64,000 nt of DNA from an uncultured Clostridia bacterium (GTDB taxonomy: Bacteria > Bacillota > Clostridia > Lachnospirales > CAG-274), in contig CANQXR010000004.1 in NCBI GenBank assembly GCA_947627855.1, forward strand, positions 35,073-99,072, written 5' to 3'. Under the pieces are notes generated by a model. It had not been told where the DNA came from. It did not search any database and saw only the letters and a list, made by a program, of their open reading frames with translations. Positions 9,363 to 17,962 of the stretch are shown piece by piece. The position numbers and the translations under genes were made by a program. Within the stretch, counting starts at the first letter, position 1, and every line of letters begins with the position of its first letter.

Positions 9363-9387
9363 GCTATAAAGTATACTTTATGATAGC
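9363..9387. promoter_or_regulatory. Palindromic putative operator upstream of yfhO
   Basis: Perfect 16-bp palindrome ATAAAGTATACTTTAT at 9366-9381, with flanks GCT and AGC also pairing across a one-base bulge. It lies 26 bp upstream of the yfhO start. A near copy occurs about 125 bp away. Confidence 0.45.
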
Positions 9388-9430
9388 TTTTAAATGGGCA
9401 ATTTTATTTGGCAAATATAAACTGAAATTA

Positions 9431-9459
9431 TTGACTTATTATTTTCATTATGGTAAAAT
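9431..9459 (+). promoter_or_regulatory. Sigma-A-like promoter between two palindromes
   Basis: TTGACT and TAAAAT with a 17-base spacer. It faces rightward and would start transcription about 25 bases before the second palindrome. Confidence 0.5.
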
Positions 9460-9488
9460 TCATACAAATAAGAAAAAAATATTATTTC

Positions 9489-9520
9489 CTGTCATAAAGT
9501 ATAGTTTATGACAGTTTTTT
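9489..9520 (+). terminator. Palindrome with T6 tail, operator or short-transcript terminator
   Basis: CTGTCATAAA pairs with TTTATGACAG around GTATAG and is followed by TTTTTT. The core is one base different from the palindrome near 9370. It could be a second operator or could stop the transcript from the promoter at 9431. Confidence 0.45.
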
Positions 9521-9581
9521 GATGTGAGATTGTGGTTTGGAGTGTGAGGGAGAGGGGGATTTACATAAAGCAAAAAGGGTA

Positions 9582-9609
9582 TTGCTTTTGGGTTGATTTA
9601 TGGTATAAT
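9582..9609 (+). promoter_or_regulatory. Promoter of the pan operon
   Basis: TTGCTT and TATAAT with a 16-base spacer. The leader it produces is about 210 nt. Confidence 0.65.
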
Positions 9610-9647
9610 CTTTAGTATGGCTATGGGTAGTATCTCGGCTCTGAGAA

Positions 9648-9707
9648 CTGCACCTTATTTATTCTTAAAGGCAGGGCTTTAAAAGCGGTACCCTTTGAAG
9701 GGATTGC
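9648..9707 (+). ncRNA. Tandem bulged hairpins in the panB leader, candidate pan-motif RNA
   Basis: Two adjacent stem-loops lie in the 5' leader of panB. The first, at 9648-9674, pairs CTG-CA-CCTT with AAGG-CAG. The second, at 9685-9707, pairs GCGGT-A-CCCT with AGGG-ATTGC and has a single bulged A. The published pan motif lies upstream of pantothenate genes in Bacillota, is often tandem, and consists of a stem with conserved bulged adenines, so architecture and position agree. I could not align to the covariance model. The rest of the leader (9616-9827) shows no clear terminator. Confidence 0.45.
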
Positions 9708-9827
9708 ATTTTACGGCGGGCTTATGCTATTGAGGCACTGACAAATCGATATTTTTTAAGGTGTCGGTGTTTCTGTCTTCTTCCGATTTTTTATCCACAG
9801 CTAAATCTAAAAAACAGGAGAATATTT

Positions 9828-10655
9828 ATGAAAATAACGACAAGCTATTTTAAAAAAGCCAAGGAAAAGGGCGAAAAGATCACTATGCTTACGGCGTATG
9901 ACTACACCACGGCAAGCCTTGTGGATGCGGCGGGGATAGAGTCTATACTTGTGGGCGATTCACTGGGAATGACAATGTTGGGATATGATTCCACACTGCC
10001 TGTTACTATGGAGGATATGATACATCACACGAAATGTGTTTCGAGAGGGGCAAAAAATGCCCTTGTAATAGCGGATATGCCTTTTATGAGCTATCACATT
10101 TCCATAGAGGATTCCTGCATAAACGCCGGCAGGCTTATTAAGGAAGGCGGAGCGGCGGCAGTAAAGCTTGAGGGCGGCGAGGAATTTGCCGAAACAATAA
10201 GGGCTATTGTGAGATGTCAGATTCCCGTGTGCGGTCATATAGGGCTTACGCCCCAGTCTATAAACGCCTTTGGCGGCTTTAAAGTACAGGGAAAGACGGC
10301 GGAGGCTGCGAGGGGGCTTATAAAATCGGCAAAGACCCTTGAGGACGCCGGAGTTTTTGCAATAGTTGTGGAGGGTGTGCCTGCGGAAATAGGCGGACTT
10401 ATATCGAAAAGCGTTTCCGTGCCCGTTATAGGTATAGGAGCAGGCAAGGACTGTGACGGACAGGTTCTGGTAGTGCAGGATATGCTCGGTACATTTCCGG
10501 GACACAAGCCAAAGTTTGTAAAGCAGTTTGCAAGTGTCGGTGAGGTTATGACGAATGCTTTCAAGGCTTACAGTGATGAGGTCAAGAACGGCAGCTTTCC
10601 TGCCGATGAGCATACATATAAAATCAACGATGAGGAAATAAAGAAATTATATTAG
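9828..10655 (+). CDS. panB: 3-methyl-2-oxobutanoate hydroxymethyltransferase
   Basis: First step of pantothenate synthesis: transfers a hydroxymethyl group from 5,10-methylenetetrahydrofolate to 2-oxoisovalerate, giving ketopantoate. At 275 residues it has normal family length. Clear motifs are [18 protein letters not shown] at residue 20 onward, [20 protein letters not shown] with the magnesium-binding region, [10 protein letters not shown] near 137 and IGIGAG near 202. AGGAGAATATTT gives a good ribosome site. It leads the panB-panC-S66 peptidase-panD operon. Confidence 0.97.
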   Translation: MKITTSYFKKAKEKGEKITMLTAYDYTTASLVDAAGIESILVGDSLGMTMLGYDSTLPVTMEDMIHHTKCVSRGAKNALVIADMPFMSYHISIEDSCINAGRLIKEGGAAAVKLEGGEEFAETIRAIVRCQIPVCGHIGLTPQSINAFGGFKVQGKTAEAARGLIKSAKTLEDAGVFAIVVEGVPAEIGGLISKSVSVPVIGIGAGKDCDGQVLVVQDMLGTFPGHKPKFVKQFASVGEVMTNAFKAYSDEVKNGSFPADEHTYKINDEEIKKLY

Positions 10656-10666
10656 GAGAAAAAGCT

Positions 10667-11515
10667 ATGAAGATATGCAGGACAATAAAGGAAGTAAAAA
10701 AGGAGATAAGCAGATGGAAGGCGGCAGGCGAAACAATAGGGCTTGTGCCGACAATGGGCTGGCTTCACGAGGGGCATCTCAGTCTTATAAGAAATGCGAA
10801 AAAAGGCAGCGACAAGGTTGTTGTGAGCATATTTGTAAATCCTATGCAGTTTGGTCCGGGGGAGGACTATGACAGCTATCCGAGGGATCTTGACAGGGAC
10901 GCAAAGCTTTGCAAAAAAAAGGGAGTGGATCTTATTTTTGCTCCCGATGTGGAGGAAATGTACCCTGAGGGCTTCTGCTCTTATGTCGATATGACGGCGC
11001 TTACGGGAGAGCTTTGCGGAAAGACACGCCCCATTCATTTCAGGGGAGTTCAGACCGTTGTGAACAAGCTGTTCAATATAGTTACGCCGGACAACGCCTA
11101 TTTCGGCGAGAAGGACGCTCAGCAGCTTGCCGTTATAAAAAGAATGGTGAAGGATCTCAATATGAATGTGAAGATAATGCCCTGTCCCATAATACGGGAG
11201 GAGGACGGGCTTGCGAAAAGCTCCAGAAATTCTTATCTTTCTCCTGAGGAAAGGCGGCTTGCGCCTATTATACACAAGGCTCTTGATATGGGCAGGGATA
11301 TGATAAAAAACGGCGAAAGGGATTCCGGAAAGGTAATAAAGGCAATTTCGGATATGATTTTAAGTGTTGGGATCACCAGAATTGACTATGTGAGCATAGT
11401 TGACGCCCTGAGCCTCAAGCCTGTGGACAGAATTGAAAAGGACATTCTTTGTGCCTGCGCCGTATATATGGGGGATTCGGCAAGGCTCATAGATAATTTC
11501 AGTCTTGAAATATGA
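10667..11515 (+). CDS. panC: Pantothenate synthetase
   Basis: Joins pantoate and beta-alanine with ATP to form pantothenate, via a pantoyl-adenylate. The 282-residue protein shows the nucleotidyltransferase features PTMGWLHEGHLSLI (HIGH-like motif near residue 35), FVNPMQFGPGEDYDSYPRD, the YFGEKDAQQL signature and the KSSRNSYLSPEER loop. It begins 11 bases after panB and its stop overlaps the next start, consistent with a tightly coupled operon. Confidence 0.97.
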   Translation: MKICRTIKEVKKEISRWKAAGETIGLVPTMGWLHEGHLSLIRNAKKGSDKVVVSIFVNPMQFGPGEDYDSYPRDLDRDAKLCKKKGVDLIFAPDVEEMYPEGFCSYVDMTALTGELCGKTRPIHFRGVQTVVNKLFNIVTPDNAYFGEKDAQQLAVIKRMVKDLNMNVKIMPCPIIREEDGLAKSSRNSYLSPEERRLAPIIHKALDMGRDMIKNGERDSGKVIKAISDMILSVGITRIDYVSIVDALSLKPVDRIEKDILCACAVYMGDSARLIDNFSLEI

Positions 11516-12375
11516 TTACCATAGAGAATGGCAGCAGGGCTGCCGTTGTGTGCTGTTCTGATGGGTACAGCGAAAAAAGCAGACACAGAATACGGTTTTT
11601 GAATGACAGGCTTATAAAAACCGGGCTTATTCCCGTTTTCAGCAGATATATATTTGCAAAGGATTCGGTTTTCGGGGCTTCCGCCGAGGAGCGCGCCGCA
11701 GAGCTTATGGATTTTTTTGCGGACGACAGCATAAAGGCTGTTTTCGATATTTCGGGCGGCGATATAGCCAATGAAATATTGCCGTATCTGGACTACGAGG
11801 TAATCGGAAACAGTGGCAAGATGCTTTGGGGATACAGCGATCTCACGACGGTTCTGAATGCTGTTTATACAAAAACAGGAAAGACCTCTGTATTATATCA
11901 GATAAAAAACATTATAAATTCCGACAGCGAAATACAGACGAGGAATTTTTATTCAACGGTATTCTGCGGCGGCAGAGAGCTGTTTGATTTCGGCTTTGAA
12001 TTTATACAGGGGGAGCATATGGAAGGCGTTGTTGTGGGAGGAAACACGAGATGTTTTTTAAAGCTTGCGGGAACGGAGTATTTTCCCGATTTAAGCAATA
12101 AAATTCTGCTTCTTGAGGCTTTTAGGGGAGGCAGAGCGAAGATATGCACCTATTTTAACCAGCTTTATCAGATGGGAGCGTTTAAAAGGGTAGGTGGCGT
12201 TCTGCTCGGTACTTTTACGGAGATAGCCGAAAAGGGGGATATGGACTATGTGTTTTCCCTTGCAAGGAAGCTTTGCGGAGCCGACGTGCCTATTGCGTAT
12301 ACTGACGGAATAGGGCATGGTGCCGATTCAAAGGGAATTATTATAGGTGAGAAAATTACACTGGGCAAGGAATGA
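11512..12375 (+). CDS. S66-family peptidase (LD-carboxypeptidase/MccF-like)
   Basis: A 287-residue serine peptidase of family S66, which includes cytoplasmic muropeptide LD-carboxypeptidases and microcin C self-immunity protein MccF. The nucleophile elbow GYSDLT (Ser near residue 108), the Glu in LLLEAFRGG and the His in GIGHGAD near the end form the expected Ser-Glu-His set. [14 protein letters not shown] matches the family strand before the nucleophile. It overlaps panC by four bases and sits before panD. No link to pantothenate is known, so its place here is unexpected; it could process a peptide-like intermediate or simply be carried along. Confidence 0.85.
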   Translation: MITIENGSRAAVVCCSDGYSEKSRHRIRFLNDRLIKTGLIPVFSRYIFAKDSVFGASAEERAAELMDFFADDSIKAVFDISGGDIANEILPYLDYEVIGNSGKMLWGYSDLTTVLNAVYTKTGKTSVLYQIKNIINSDSEIQTRNFYSTVFCGGRELFDFGFEFIQGEHMEGVVVGGNTRCFLKLAGTEYFPDLSNKILLLEAFRGGRAKICTYFNQLYQMGAFKRVGGVLLGTFTEIAEKGDMDYVFSLARKLCGADVPIAYTDGIGHGADSKGIIIGEKITLGKE

Positions 12376-12394
12376 ATGTCAGGGAGGTTTTATT

Positions 12395-12781
12395 ATGACT
12401 CTTGATATGCTTAAAGGAAAAATCCACAGGGCAACCGTCACCCAGGCGGAGCTTGATTATGTGGGCAGTATTACCGTTGACCCTGTTTTGTGCGAGGCGG
12501 CAGGTATATTGGAATATGAAAAGGTTTCCATAGTTGATATAAACAATGGCGAAAGGTTTGAAACGTACACTATTTTCGGCGGAGAAAACAGCGGTATAAT
12601 ATGTCTGAACGGGGCTGCGGCAAGAAAGGTTTCGGCAGGGGACAAGATAATTATAATGGCTTATGCTTCTATGACTGCCGAGGAGGCCGCAGGACATCGT
12701 CCGAAGGTCGTTTTTGTAGACGACAATAACAGCATAAAAAAGGTTTCTTCATATGAAAAGCACGGAAAGCTTGTGATGTGA
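12395..12781 (+). CDS. panD: Aspartate 1-decarboxylase
   Basis: Decarboxylates aspartate to beta-alanine for PanC. The 128-residue proenzyme contains YVGSITVD with Gly24-Ser25, the self-cleavage site that makes the pyruvoyl cofactor. Also visible are the catalytic Tyr in FETYTI (about 58) and NGAAAR near 72. The ATG at 12395 follows GGGAGG; an in-frame upstream start would place extra residues before the conserved [12 protein letters not shown] beginning. It ends the pan operon. Confidence 0.97.
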   Translation: MTLDMLKGKIHRATVTQAELDYVGSITVDPVLCEAAGILEYEKVSIVDINNGERFETYTIFGGENSGIICLNGAAARKVSAGDKIIIMAYASMTAEEAAGHRPKVVFVDDNNSIKKVSSYEKHGKLVM

Positions 12782-12805
12782 GCCGATTGACCGGCGTTCC
12801 GCACA

Positions 12806-12950
12806 CCCTCCCCACAGAACCGCCGCAGGCGGTTCTGACGGGAGGGCGGCGGGTGGGCCGAGGGCGATGCAGGGAAAGCAAAATGAGGGATACGGGGCGG
12901 CTTTAGCCGCCCCGTATCCCTCATTTTGCTTTCCCTGCATCGCCCTCGGC
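12806..12950. repeat. GC-rich palindromic locus 1: short hairpin plus 45-bp perfect hairpin
   Basis: Two adjacent inverted repeats lie just after panD. The first pairs CCCTCCC with GGGAGGG around CAGAACCGCC/GGCGGTTCTG (12806-12846). The second has 45-nt arms, 12857-12901 and 12906-12950, perfectly complementary across a TTTA loop. It is followed by GCTTGTCGGC. GC content is far above the surrounding genes. It can act as a terminator for panD, but the stem is much longer than needed. Related architecture recurs at 16.7 kb and 63.9 kb. Confidence 0.9.
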
Positions 12951-13021
12951 TTGTCGGCGGGGTGGGGCTGGTTTATTGTTTATTAAGAATGTCATAAGCC
13001 CGGTAAGTTTGATTAAATCTA

Positions 13022-13050
13022 TTGAAAAGACTTATTTTTTTTGTTATAAT
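13022..13050 (+). promoter_or_regulatory. Promoter of the sensor-like / SLH gene pair
   Basis: TTGAAA and TATAAT with a 17-base spacer, 33 bases before the ATG at 13084. Confidence 0.8.
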
Positions 13051-13083
13051 TAAGCAAGGCAGTGCCGAAGGGGGCTTGTATAT

Positions 13084-14754
13084 ATGGATATTCCAAAAAA
13101 AACCGTCAGCTATAAAAAAATAAGCCGAAGATATCTTATTGTTATTCCTATGCTTATTGTTCTGATTTCCGTTCTGTATATGTGCTTTACCACCCTTACC
13201 CGTCATTTATATGTACAGAATACACTTGAGGATTTCAGACGGGAAAGCGAAAGAACGGCGTATGAGGTCGAGCTGCATATAGAAAACAAAATAAACACTC
13301 TTATGGCGTTCTCCGGACTTCTGGGGGAAGAGAACGATCTGAACTCGATATACAATCTCAACAGATTAAAGGCAATAAACAACAATCTGAATCTTTATAT
13401 GCTTGGGATCATAGACAAGGACAAGGCGCAGTTTATAAATACGGAAAACGAGGCATATTCCGTTCTTGGGTATGGCTGGTTTGACCGTCTGAGAAAGGGC
13501 AGCATAATAAGAGGTGAAAATTTTGACTTTTCGGACGAGCTTTACACACTCTATGCTGTACCCGTATACAGGGGAAGCAGAATAACAGGCGGCGTAGGCT
13601 GTATAGACAAAGTATCGGAGTTTTCGGAGGTATTCGTACATTCTGACAAATTCGATTATGAGATAATAAACGAAAACGGCGTAGTAATAGCCGAAAGCAG
13701 CAATATGCTCGGAATAGGAAAAAACATAAACGATTTTTTCACAAAGGAAAATGTTGAAAAATACAAGCGTGTGGTGTCTGAGGGTGAGGAAATTCTGACC
13801 GAACAGGCGATAGACGATCAGGCCTGCCGCATACAGATGGTGCCTCTTGAATTCAACGACTATGTGCTTCTGAGCATTCTGACCGATAAGGATTATAATT
13901 CTGAGCTTTACAGGGATTTCGGGCTTATGCTTGCCCAATACCTCATTTTTATAATAATAATCTCGGCGGTTATAATTTCTGCAATATTATTCTTCAATTT
14001 GTCAAACAGAAGCATTATATCTCAGTTAAACAGATTTACCGCCGCAGGCAATATGCTTAAAACAGCCTATATACTCCATTCTCCCGAACGTCCCTTTACA
14101 ATAAAGTACAGGTCGGCATCGTCCGGCAGCGTAAAAGGGGCTGATTTCAAACAAGGGGACAATCTTGAGGATATAATATACAGCGAGGACAAAAGCCGTA
14201 CAATAAAGGCTATTGAGGATTTTGCTTCTTCAAATGAAACGGAAAAGAGAATTTATTTCAGAATATCGTCAAAGGAGGACGGCCCTCATTGGGTTTGCAG
14301 CAATATTGCAAAGGACAGGAAAAGCGGACTGCTCGTTTCCATAATATCTGCCGTGGACAGATTTGCCAAGGTGAGCGAGGAGGTTCAGCTTATGACAAAA
14401 AGGCTCAATCAGCTTTCCTATGTTTCTTCATATTATATATTTGAGCTTGACGTAAACAAAAAGAGACTTTTTATGTCGGAAAATCTCAGAGAAAGACTGG
14501 GCTATTCCATAGAAGCCGCCGATTGTTTCAAGGAAAGCGTCAGAACAAGTCTTATAAGCCCTCTGAGCATTAAGGATCTTAATCGGCTTATTGAGAGCTG
14601 CAAAAGAGGAAAGCGCAGCCTTGAAGGTGAGCTTGATATAAAAACCGCCGCAGGAACTTATGTCACGTTCCATATACAGGCGGAGGTTATGGGAACAGTT
14701 ATAAAGGACGAAATCAAAGTGCTGGCAATTTTAAATGAAGTAAAAAAGGAGTGA
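13084..14754 (+). CDS. Membrane sensor-like protein without an output domain
   Basis: A 556-residue protein. A membrane helix lies at about 20-42 and an extracytoplasmic domain of about 240 residues resembles the double-Cache fold (a GVGCIDKVSEF strand and an IINENGVVIAES strand are typical). A second helix lies at about 285-310. The cytoplasmic part seems to hold two PAS-like regions, the second beginning SYVSSYYIFELDVNKKRLFMSENLRERLGY. In most relatives such an array feeds a GGDEF, EAL or kinase domain, but this frame ends at an ordinary TGA with the next ribosome site overlapping it, so no output domain is visible. Downstream is an SLH beta-helix gene in the same unit. Confidence 0.65.
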   Translation: MDIPKKTVSYKKISRRYLIVIPMLIVLISVLYMCFTTLTRHLYVQNTLEDFRRESERTAYEVELHIENKINTLMAFSGLLGEENDLNSIYNLNRLKAINNNLNLYMLGIIDKDKAQFINTENEAYSVLGYGWFDRLRKGSIIRGENFDFSDELYTLYAVPVYRGSRITGGVGCIDKVSEFSEVFVHSDKFDYEIINENGVVIAESSNMLGIGKNINDFFTKENVEKYKRVVSEGEEILTEQAIDDQACRIQMVPLEFNDYVLLSILTDKDYNSELYRDFGLMLAQYLIFIIIISAVIISAILFFNLSNRSIISQLNRFTAAGNMLKTAYILHSPERPFTIKYRSASSGSVKGADFKQGDNLEDIIYSEDKSRTIKAIEDFASSNETEKRIYFRISSKEDGPHWVCSNIAKDRKSGLLVSIISAVDRFAKVSEEVQLMTKRLNQLSYVSSYYIFELDVNKKRLFMSENLRERLGYSIEAADCFKESVRTSLISPLSIKDLNRLIESCKRGKRSLEGELDIKTAAGTYVTFHIQAEVMGTVIKDEIKVLAILNEVKKE

Positions 14755-14759
14755 ACAGC

Positions 14760-16664
14760 ATGAAAAAAACAGTAAAAAGAACAGTACCCGCAATTATGGC
14801 GGCCGTAATGCTTATGCAGACAAATTTATTCGCCGCATCTGCATATTTCGGCGATGTTACGTCAAGATATGAATGGGCAAGAGAGGCGATTGACACTCTC
14901 TGCGAAAAGGGAGTAATATCGGGATATAAGGACGGCTATTACAGACCTGCCTATCCCATTAAAAGATGTGATTTTACGGTTATGCTTTTTGGCAGATTCG
15001 GCGATGAAGGGGTATATGACACATCTCTTCCGGAGGATATCGACAGCGGAATATATTATGAAAATGCCTATAAATGGGCGGCGGCTCAGGGCTTGTTTGT
15101 TTCGGGTCAGCCGTTTTATCCACAGGAATATATAACGAGGCAGGATGCGTTTTACTGTCTGTTCAGGTGTCTTGAGGCTGAGGGATATGTTACCGACAAC
15201 AATAAAACCTCAAAATTATCTGCATTTCTGGACGGTGCCGATGTGGACGCCGATAAAAAAGAGGCGCTTGCCACTCTTGCTTCCCTTGGTATTATATCGG
15301 GTACAAATGGGCTTTTGTTCCCCAAAAACACTCTTACAAGGGCGGAAATGGCTGTTATATTCTATAAGGCGGATAGGCTTGAGGTTGATTCCGCCTATGA
15401 CGGTATACAGAAAAATGCGGAAACCTCTCTTGAGGTCGCTTCAGCCGACAGTAAATATAATATAACAACGTCTGCTGCGGCGAGATATTTGGTGGACGGT
15501 ACGGAGGCTGCAATATCAGGCGAAGCAATAAATGTTGAGGAAGGCGGAAAATCGGCTGTTATGGTTCAGAACGGCGGAAAGCTGGATATTTCCTCAAGCA
15601 AGATAGAGAAATACGGCGATTCCGGCTCATCTGTGAATACAGGCGGCTCCGGCATTAATTCGGGAATAGTCGTAAGAAACGGCTCTGCACTCAGCCTTGA
15701 TGACGTAAGCCTTACCACAAGGGGAAATTATTCAAACGGCATAACGGTTTTCGACAACAGCAACACCGTAAACATAAACAACAGCAATATAAAGATTTCC
15801 AACTATACGGATTCAAGACCCCTTTCGGTCAGCGACAATTCAAAGATATCCATAACGGACAGCACGATTGAGTCATCGGGGGCAGGCTGCGAAGCCGTAT
15901 ATTCAAGGGGAACAGACAGCAGCATAAAGGTTTCCGGCAGTCAGATAAAGGCGAGCGGCGAAGATACGGCGGCTGTTTCGACCTGCGGCGACCTTTTCAT
16001 AGACCGCAGCAGCATAATGTCGGATTCGGGAGCCGGCATAAACGCAGTCAATGATTCCTATCTGGAAATAAACGACACTGTTATAGCATCTCCCAAGGCT
16101 CTTATAAGCATAGAGATGGGTCAGTCGGAGTCCTCCGATTACAGAATGGCAAACAGCACAAGAATAACCAACGCCGACCTTATCGCATTCGGAGACGGTC
16201 CTATTATTGACTTTACAAATATAAACTCAGATGTGTATATATCGGGCAGCAGACTGTCGTCAGAGGGTAATCTTTTCAGATGCAGACGTGTTTCCGGCAG
16301 AAACGGCGGAAAATGGGGCTGTAATGTGTCCGTTACTCTTGATAATCAGGAGGGAACAGGCAACATCGAGGCTATAAATGCCGCTTCTATGACCCTTACT
16401 CTGAGAAACGCTTCATATATTAAGGGCGCTGTAAACAATCAGAGAACAGGCGTTGTAAATGTAATTCTCGAAAGCCCCGATGACAGGCTTGAGCTTACTG
16501 CTGACAGCTATGTGGGAATATTTAAAAATCACAACGATTACGGCTTCAACAATATAAAGGACAACGGACATAACCTTTATTATGACGGCTCGGCTTTGGA
16601 AAACGATTGGCTTGAAAATAAAACCTACAATCTTATAAACGGCGGCTCATTAATGCCTTATTAA
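14760..16664 (+). CDS. SLH-domain surface protein with parallel beta-helix
   Basis: A 634-residue exported protein. A signal peptide (AVMLMQTNLFAASA) precedes three S-layer homology segments: YFGDVTSRYEWAREAID, an IYYENAYKWAAAQGLF segment, and a third around GIISGTNGLLFPKNTLTRAEMA. These normally bind pyruvylated wall polymer. From about residue 220 to the end, short repeating strands rich in Ser, Asn, Asp and Gly, such as NGSALSLDDVSL and NNSNIKIS, indicate a right-handed parallel beta-helix with pectate-lyase-like geometry. No catalytic residues can be assigned. The ATG at 14760 has AGGAG eight bases upstream and was preferred to a GTG at 14751. Confidence 0.82.
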   Translation: MKKTVKRTVPAIMAAVMLMQTNLFAASAYFGDVTSRYEWAREAIDTLCEKGVISGYKDGYYRPAYPIKRCDFTVMLFGRFGDEGVYDTSLPEDIDSGIYYENAYKWAAAQGLFVSGQPFYPQEYITRQDAFYCLFRCLEAEGYVTDNNKTSKLSAFLDGADVDADKKEALATLASLGIISGTNGLLFPKNTLTRAEMAVIFYKADRLEVDSAYDGIQKNAETSLEVASADSKYNITTSAAARYLVDGTEAAISGEAINVEEGGKSAVMVQNGGKLDISSSKIEKYGDSGSSVNTGGSGINSGIVVRNGSALSLDDVSLTTRGNYSNGITVFDNSNTVNINNSNIKISNYTDSRPLSVSDNSKISITDSTIESSGAGCEAVYSRGTDSSIKVSGSQIKASGEDTAAVSTCGDLFIDRSSIMSDSGAGINAVNDSYLEINDTVIASPKALISIEMGQSESSDYRMANSTRITNADLIAFGDGPIIDFTNINSDVYISGSRLSSEGNLFRCRRVSGRNGGKWGCNVSVTLDNQEGTGNIEAINAASMTLTLRNASYIKGAVNNQRTGVVNVILESPDDRLELTADSYVGIFKNHNDYGFNNIKDNGHNLYYDGSALENDWLENKTYNLINGGSLMPY

Positions 16665-16681
16665 TAAGCTTGTCGGCCAGC

Positions 16682-16809
16682 GGCTCGGCGGCAGAACTCA
16701 GCAGGGGGCGGCGGCGGATTTATCCGCCGCCGCCCCCTGCTGAGTTCTGCCGCCGAGCCCCACGGGTGGGCAGTGAGAGCAGACTGCTTGCAGTCTGCCC
16801 TCACTGCCC
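16682..16809. repeat. GC-rich palindromic locus 2: 38-bp perfect hairpin plus short hairpin
   Basis: A 38-nt arm (16682-16719) is perfectly complementary to 16722-16759 around a TTTA turn. A second hairpin follows, GGGCAGTGAG-a-GCAGACTGC against GCAGTCTGC-c-CTCACTGCCC (16768-16809). TAAGCTTGTCGGC precedes the long stem. It lies between the convergent SLH gene and FMN-binding-like gene. The arm sequence is unrelated to locus 1, but the two-hairpin plan is the same in mirror order. Confidence 0.9.
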
Positions 16810-16818
16810 GGCAACTCC

Positions 16819-17232
16819 TTATTTTTCTTTTTCTTTTTTTGCCTCGTCAAGGGCTTTTTCCACCGCTCCGACAAGTACGGAGGTGGTTACGGCGTTTTCC
16901 TTTGTTTCAATTTCCGTTGATTGCTTTTTAAGTATTTCTTCCCTTACCGTTTCAAAGGAAGGCTCGAATAAAGGATAAAATACCGCCTGCGTTTCGCCCA
17001 TATTCAGCATAGCTATGTCAAGTATGCTGTTTTCGTCCACAGTCACTTCTATAACTACGGGGTCAGAATTGAGAATTATTTCCGATGAATATGTGCCGGG
17101 TATGTATGAGGTTTCGTTTTTGTCCGACGCAATAAAAAATACTATGGCGCCTATTATAAGTACGCCTATTAATATCAATATTCCCTTTTTGATAATATCC
17201 TTCATACGGACAACAACTATTCGTGTACTCAA
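16819..17232 (-). CDS. FMN-binding-domain-like membrane-anchored protein
   Basis: A 137-residue protein. An N-terminal helix (about residues 15-34, ILILIGVLIIGAIVFFIAS) anchors it, and the rest resembles small FMN-binding-domain proteins. It shows an opening YIPGTYSSEI strand, a VEVTVDENSILDI-like stretch, and a C-terminal AVTTSVLVGAVEKAL helix that corresponds to the T/S-containing flavin attachment region of RnfG/NqrC relatives. Covalent FMN is possible but not shown. The TTG start has GGAGG about nine bases upstream; an internal ATG nine codons later is the alternative. Confidence 0.65.
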   Translation of the reverse strand: MSTRIVVVRMKDIIKKGILILIGVLIIGAIVFFIASDKNETSYIPGTYSSEIILNSDPVVIEVTVDENSILDIAMLNMGETQAVFYPLFEPSFETVREEILKKQSTEIETKENAVTTSVLVGAVEKALDEAKKEKEK

Positions 17233-17385
17233 GGCATATAGTCCTCCTTCATAAATCGTTTTTTATACAATATATGCCGCCTGCCCTGCGGTTATTCGGA
17301 AATTGCTCATGGAAAAGCCAACAATGCTGAGAGCATTATTTTTATGTGACGTTTTGTGTCGACCGAAAATAATGCTATGCGGTCG

Positions 17386-17414
17386 TTGACATTTTATGAA
17401 TCATATTATATATT
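17386..17414 (+). promoter_or_regulatory. Promoter of the 69-residue small protein gene
   Basis: Consensus TTGACA and TATATT with a 17-base spacer. A small hairpin with an ATTTTT tail (AATGCT/AGCATT, 17323-17342) lies just upstream. Confidence 0.7.
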
Positions 17415-17455
17415 TTAAGTGGAAATTAAATGTTATACGAAAAGGAGGAAATTTT

Positions 17456-17662
17456 ATGTCAGCTAACACCGATAAATACAAGGATTTTATGTATTTTGTA
17501 AACAACTATGATTCCATTTACAGCAAGTACGGTCACAAGTATATTGTTATAAAAAACGAAACCGTACTGGGCGCATACAGCTCCATTATGGAGGCGCTTC
17601 TTGAATCAAATAAGACAAATGAATACAGGTCGTATATAATTCAGGAGTGCTATCCCAAATAA
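17456..17662 (+). CDS. Conserved small protein, function unknown (DUF5678-like)
   Basis: A 68-residue soluble protein without signal or membrane segment. The pattern YDSIYSKYGHKYIVIKNETVLG followed by a helix and YIIQECYP resembles the small DUF5678-type family, in which no function is known. AAAGGAGG lies eight bases before the ATG, and a good promoter precedes it, so the gene is likely real despite its size. Confidence 0.65.
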   Translation: MSANTDKYKDFMYFVNNYDSIYSKYGHKYIVIKNETVLGAYSSIMEALLESNKTNEYRSYIIQECYPK

Positions 17663-17746
17663 GACCTCCGGCTTAGGGCTTTTCTCTTCCTCGGTGTCGG
17701 GAAAAGCCCCCAACTGCGCCTTTTGGAATGTTTTTTTATTTTTTTG

Positions 17747-17775
17747 TTGACAAAGGCATTTGCCTGTGATATAAT
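17747..17775 (+). promoter_or_regulatory. Promoter of infC-rpmI-rplT
   Basis: TTGACA and TATAAT with a 17-base spacer, about 190 bases before the infC start. Confidence 0.85.
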
Positions 17776-17781
17776 CTTCAT

Positions 17782-17921
17782 CTGTAAAGAAGAATTCCGA
17801 TTCTCACCTTACGGTTTTTGTACTTTAAGGTTATTTGTTTTTTCACTGTTTTGTTGGCGGTATGTCCGTCAGCGGAGCTGTGTTTCTGAGCGTCGGCAGA
17901 TCTTTACGGTCTGTCTTTTTT
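17782..17921 (+). promoter_or_regulatory. infC leader with attenuator, L20-leader type
   Basis: A long structured leader ends in a terminator-like hairpin GGCAGATC/GGTCTGTC (17895-17915) plus T6. It precedes infC by about 45 bases. In Bacillota this position holds the L20 autoregulatory leader, where free L20 promotes premature termination. The CCGATTCTCACCTTACGG block near 17798 is the likely conserved start. Confidence 0.65.
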
Positions 17922-17962
17922 ACTTTAATAAAGACTATTTTAAAAAATTGGAGGTGTCTGCT

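Noticed and set aside
9616..9827. 6S RNA, SRP RNA or tmRNA in the panB leader
   Set aside because: The ends do not pair into a long closing stem, and no SRP GGAA-tetraloop region or tmRNA features are present.
12857..12950. Ordinary rho-independent terminator
   Set aside because: Stem of 45 bp is far beyond need, no T-tract follows, and similar oversized stems recur elsewhere. A terminating side effect is still likely.
12806..16809. CRISPR array
   Set aside because: The repeats are inverted and differ between loci; there are no regularly spaced direct repeats or cas genes.
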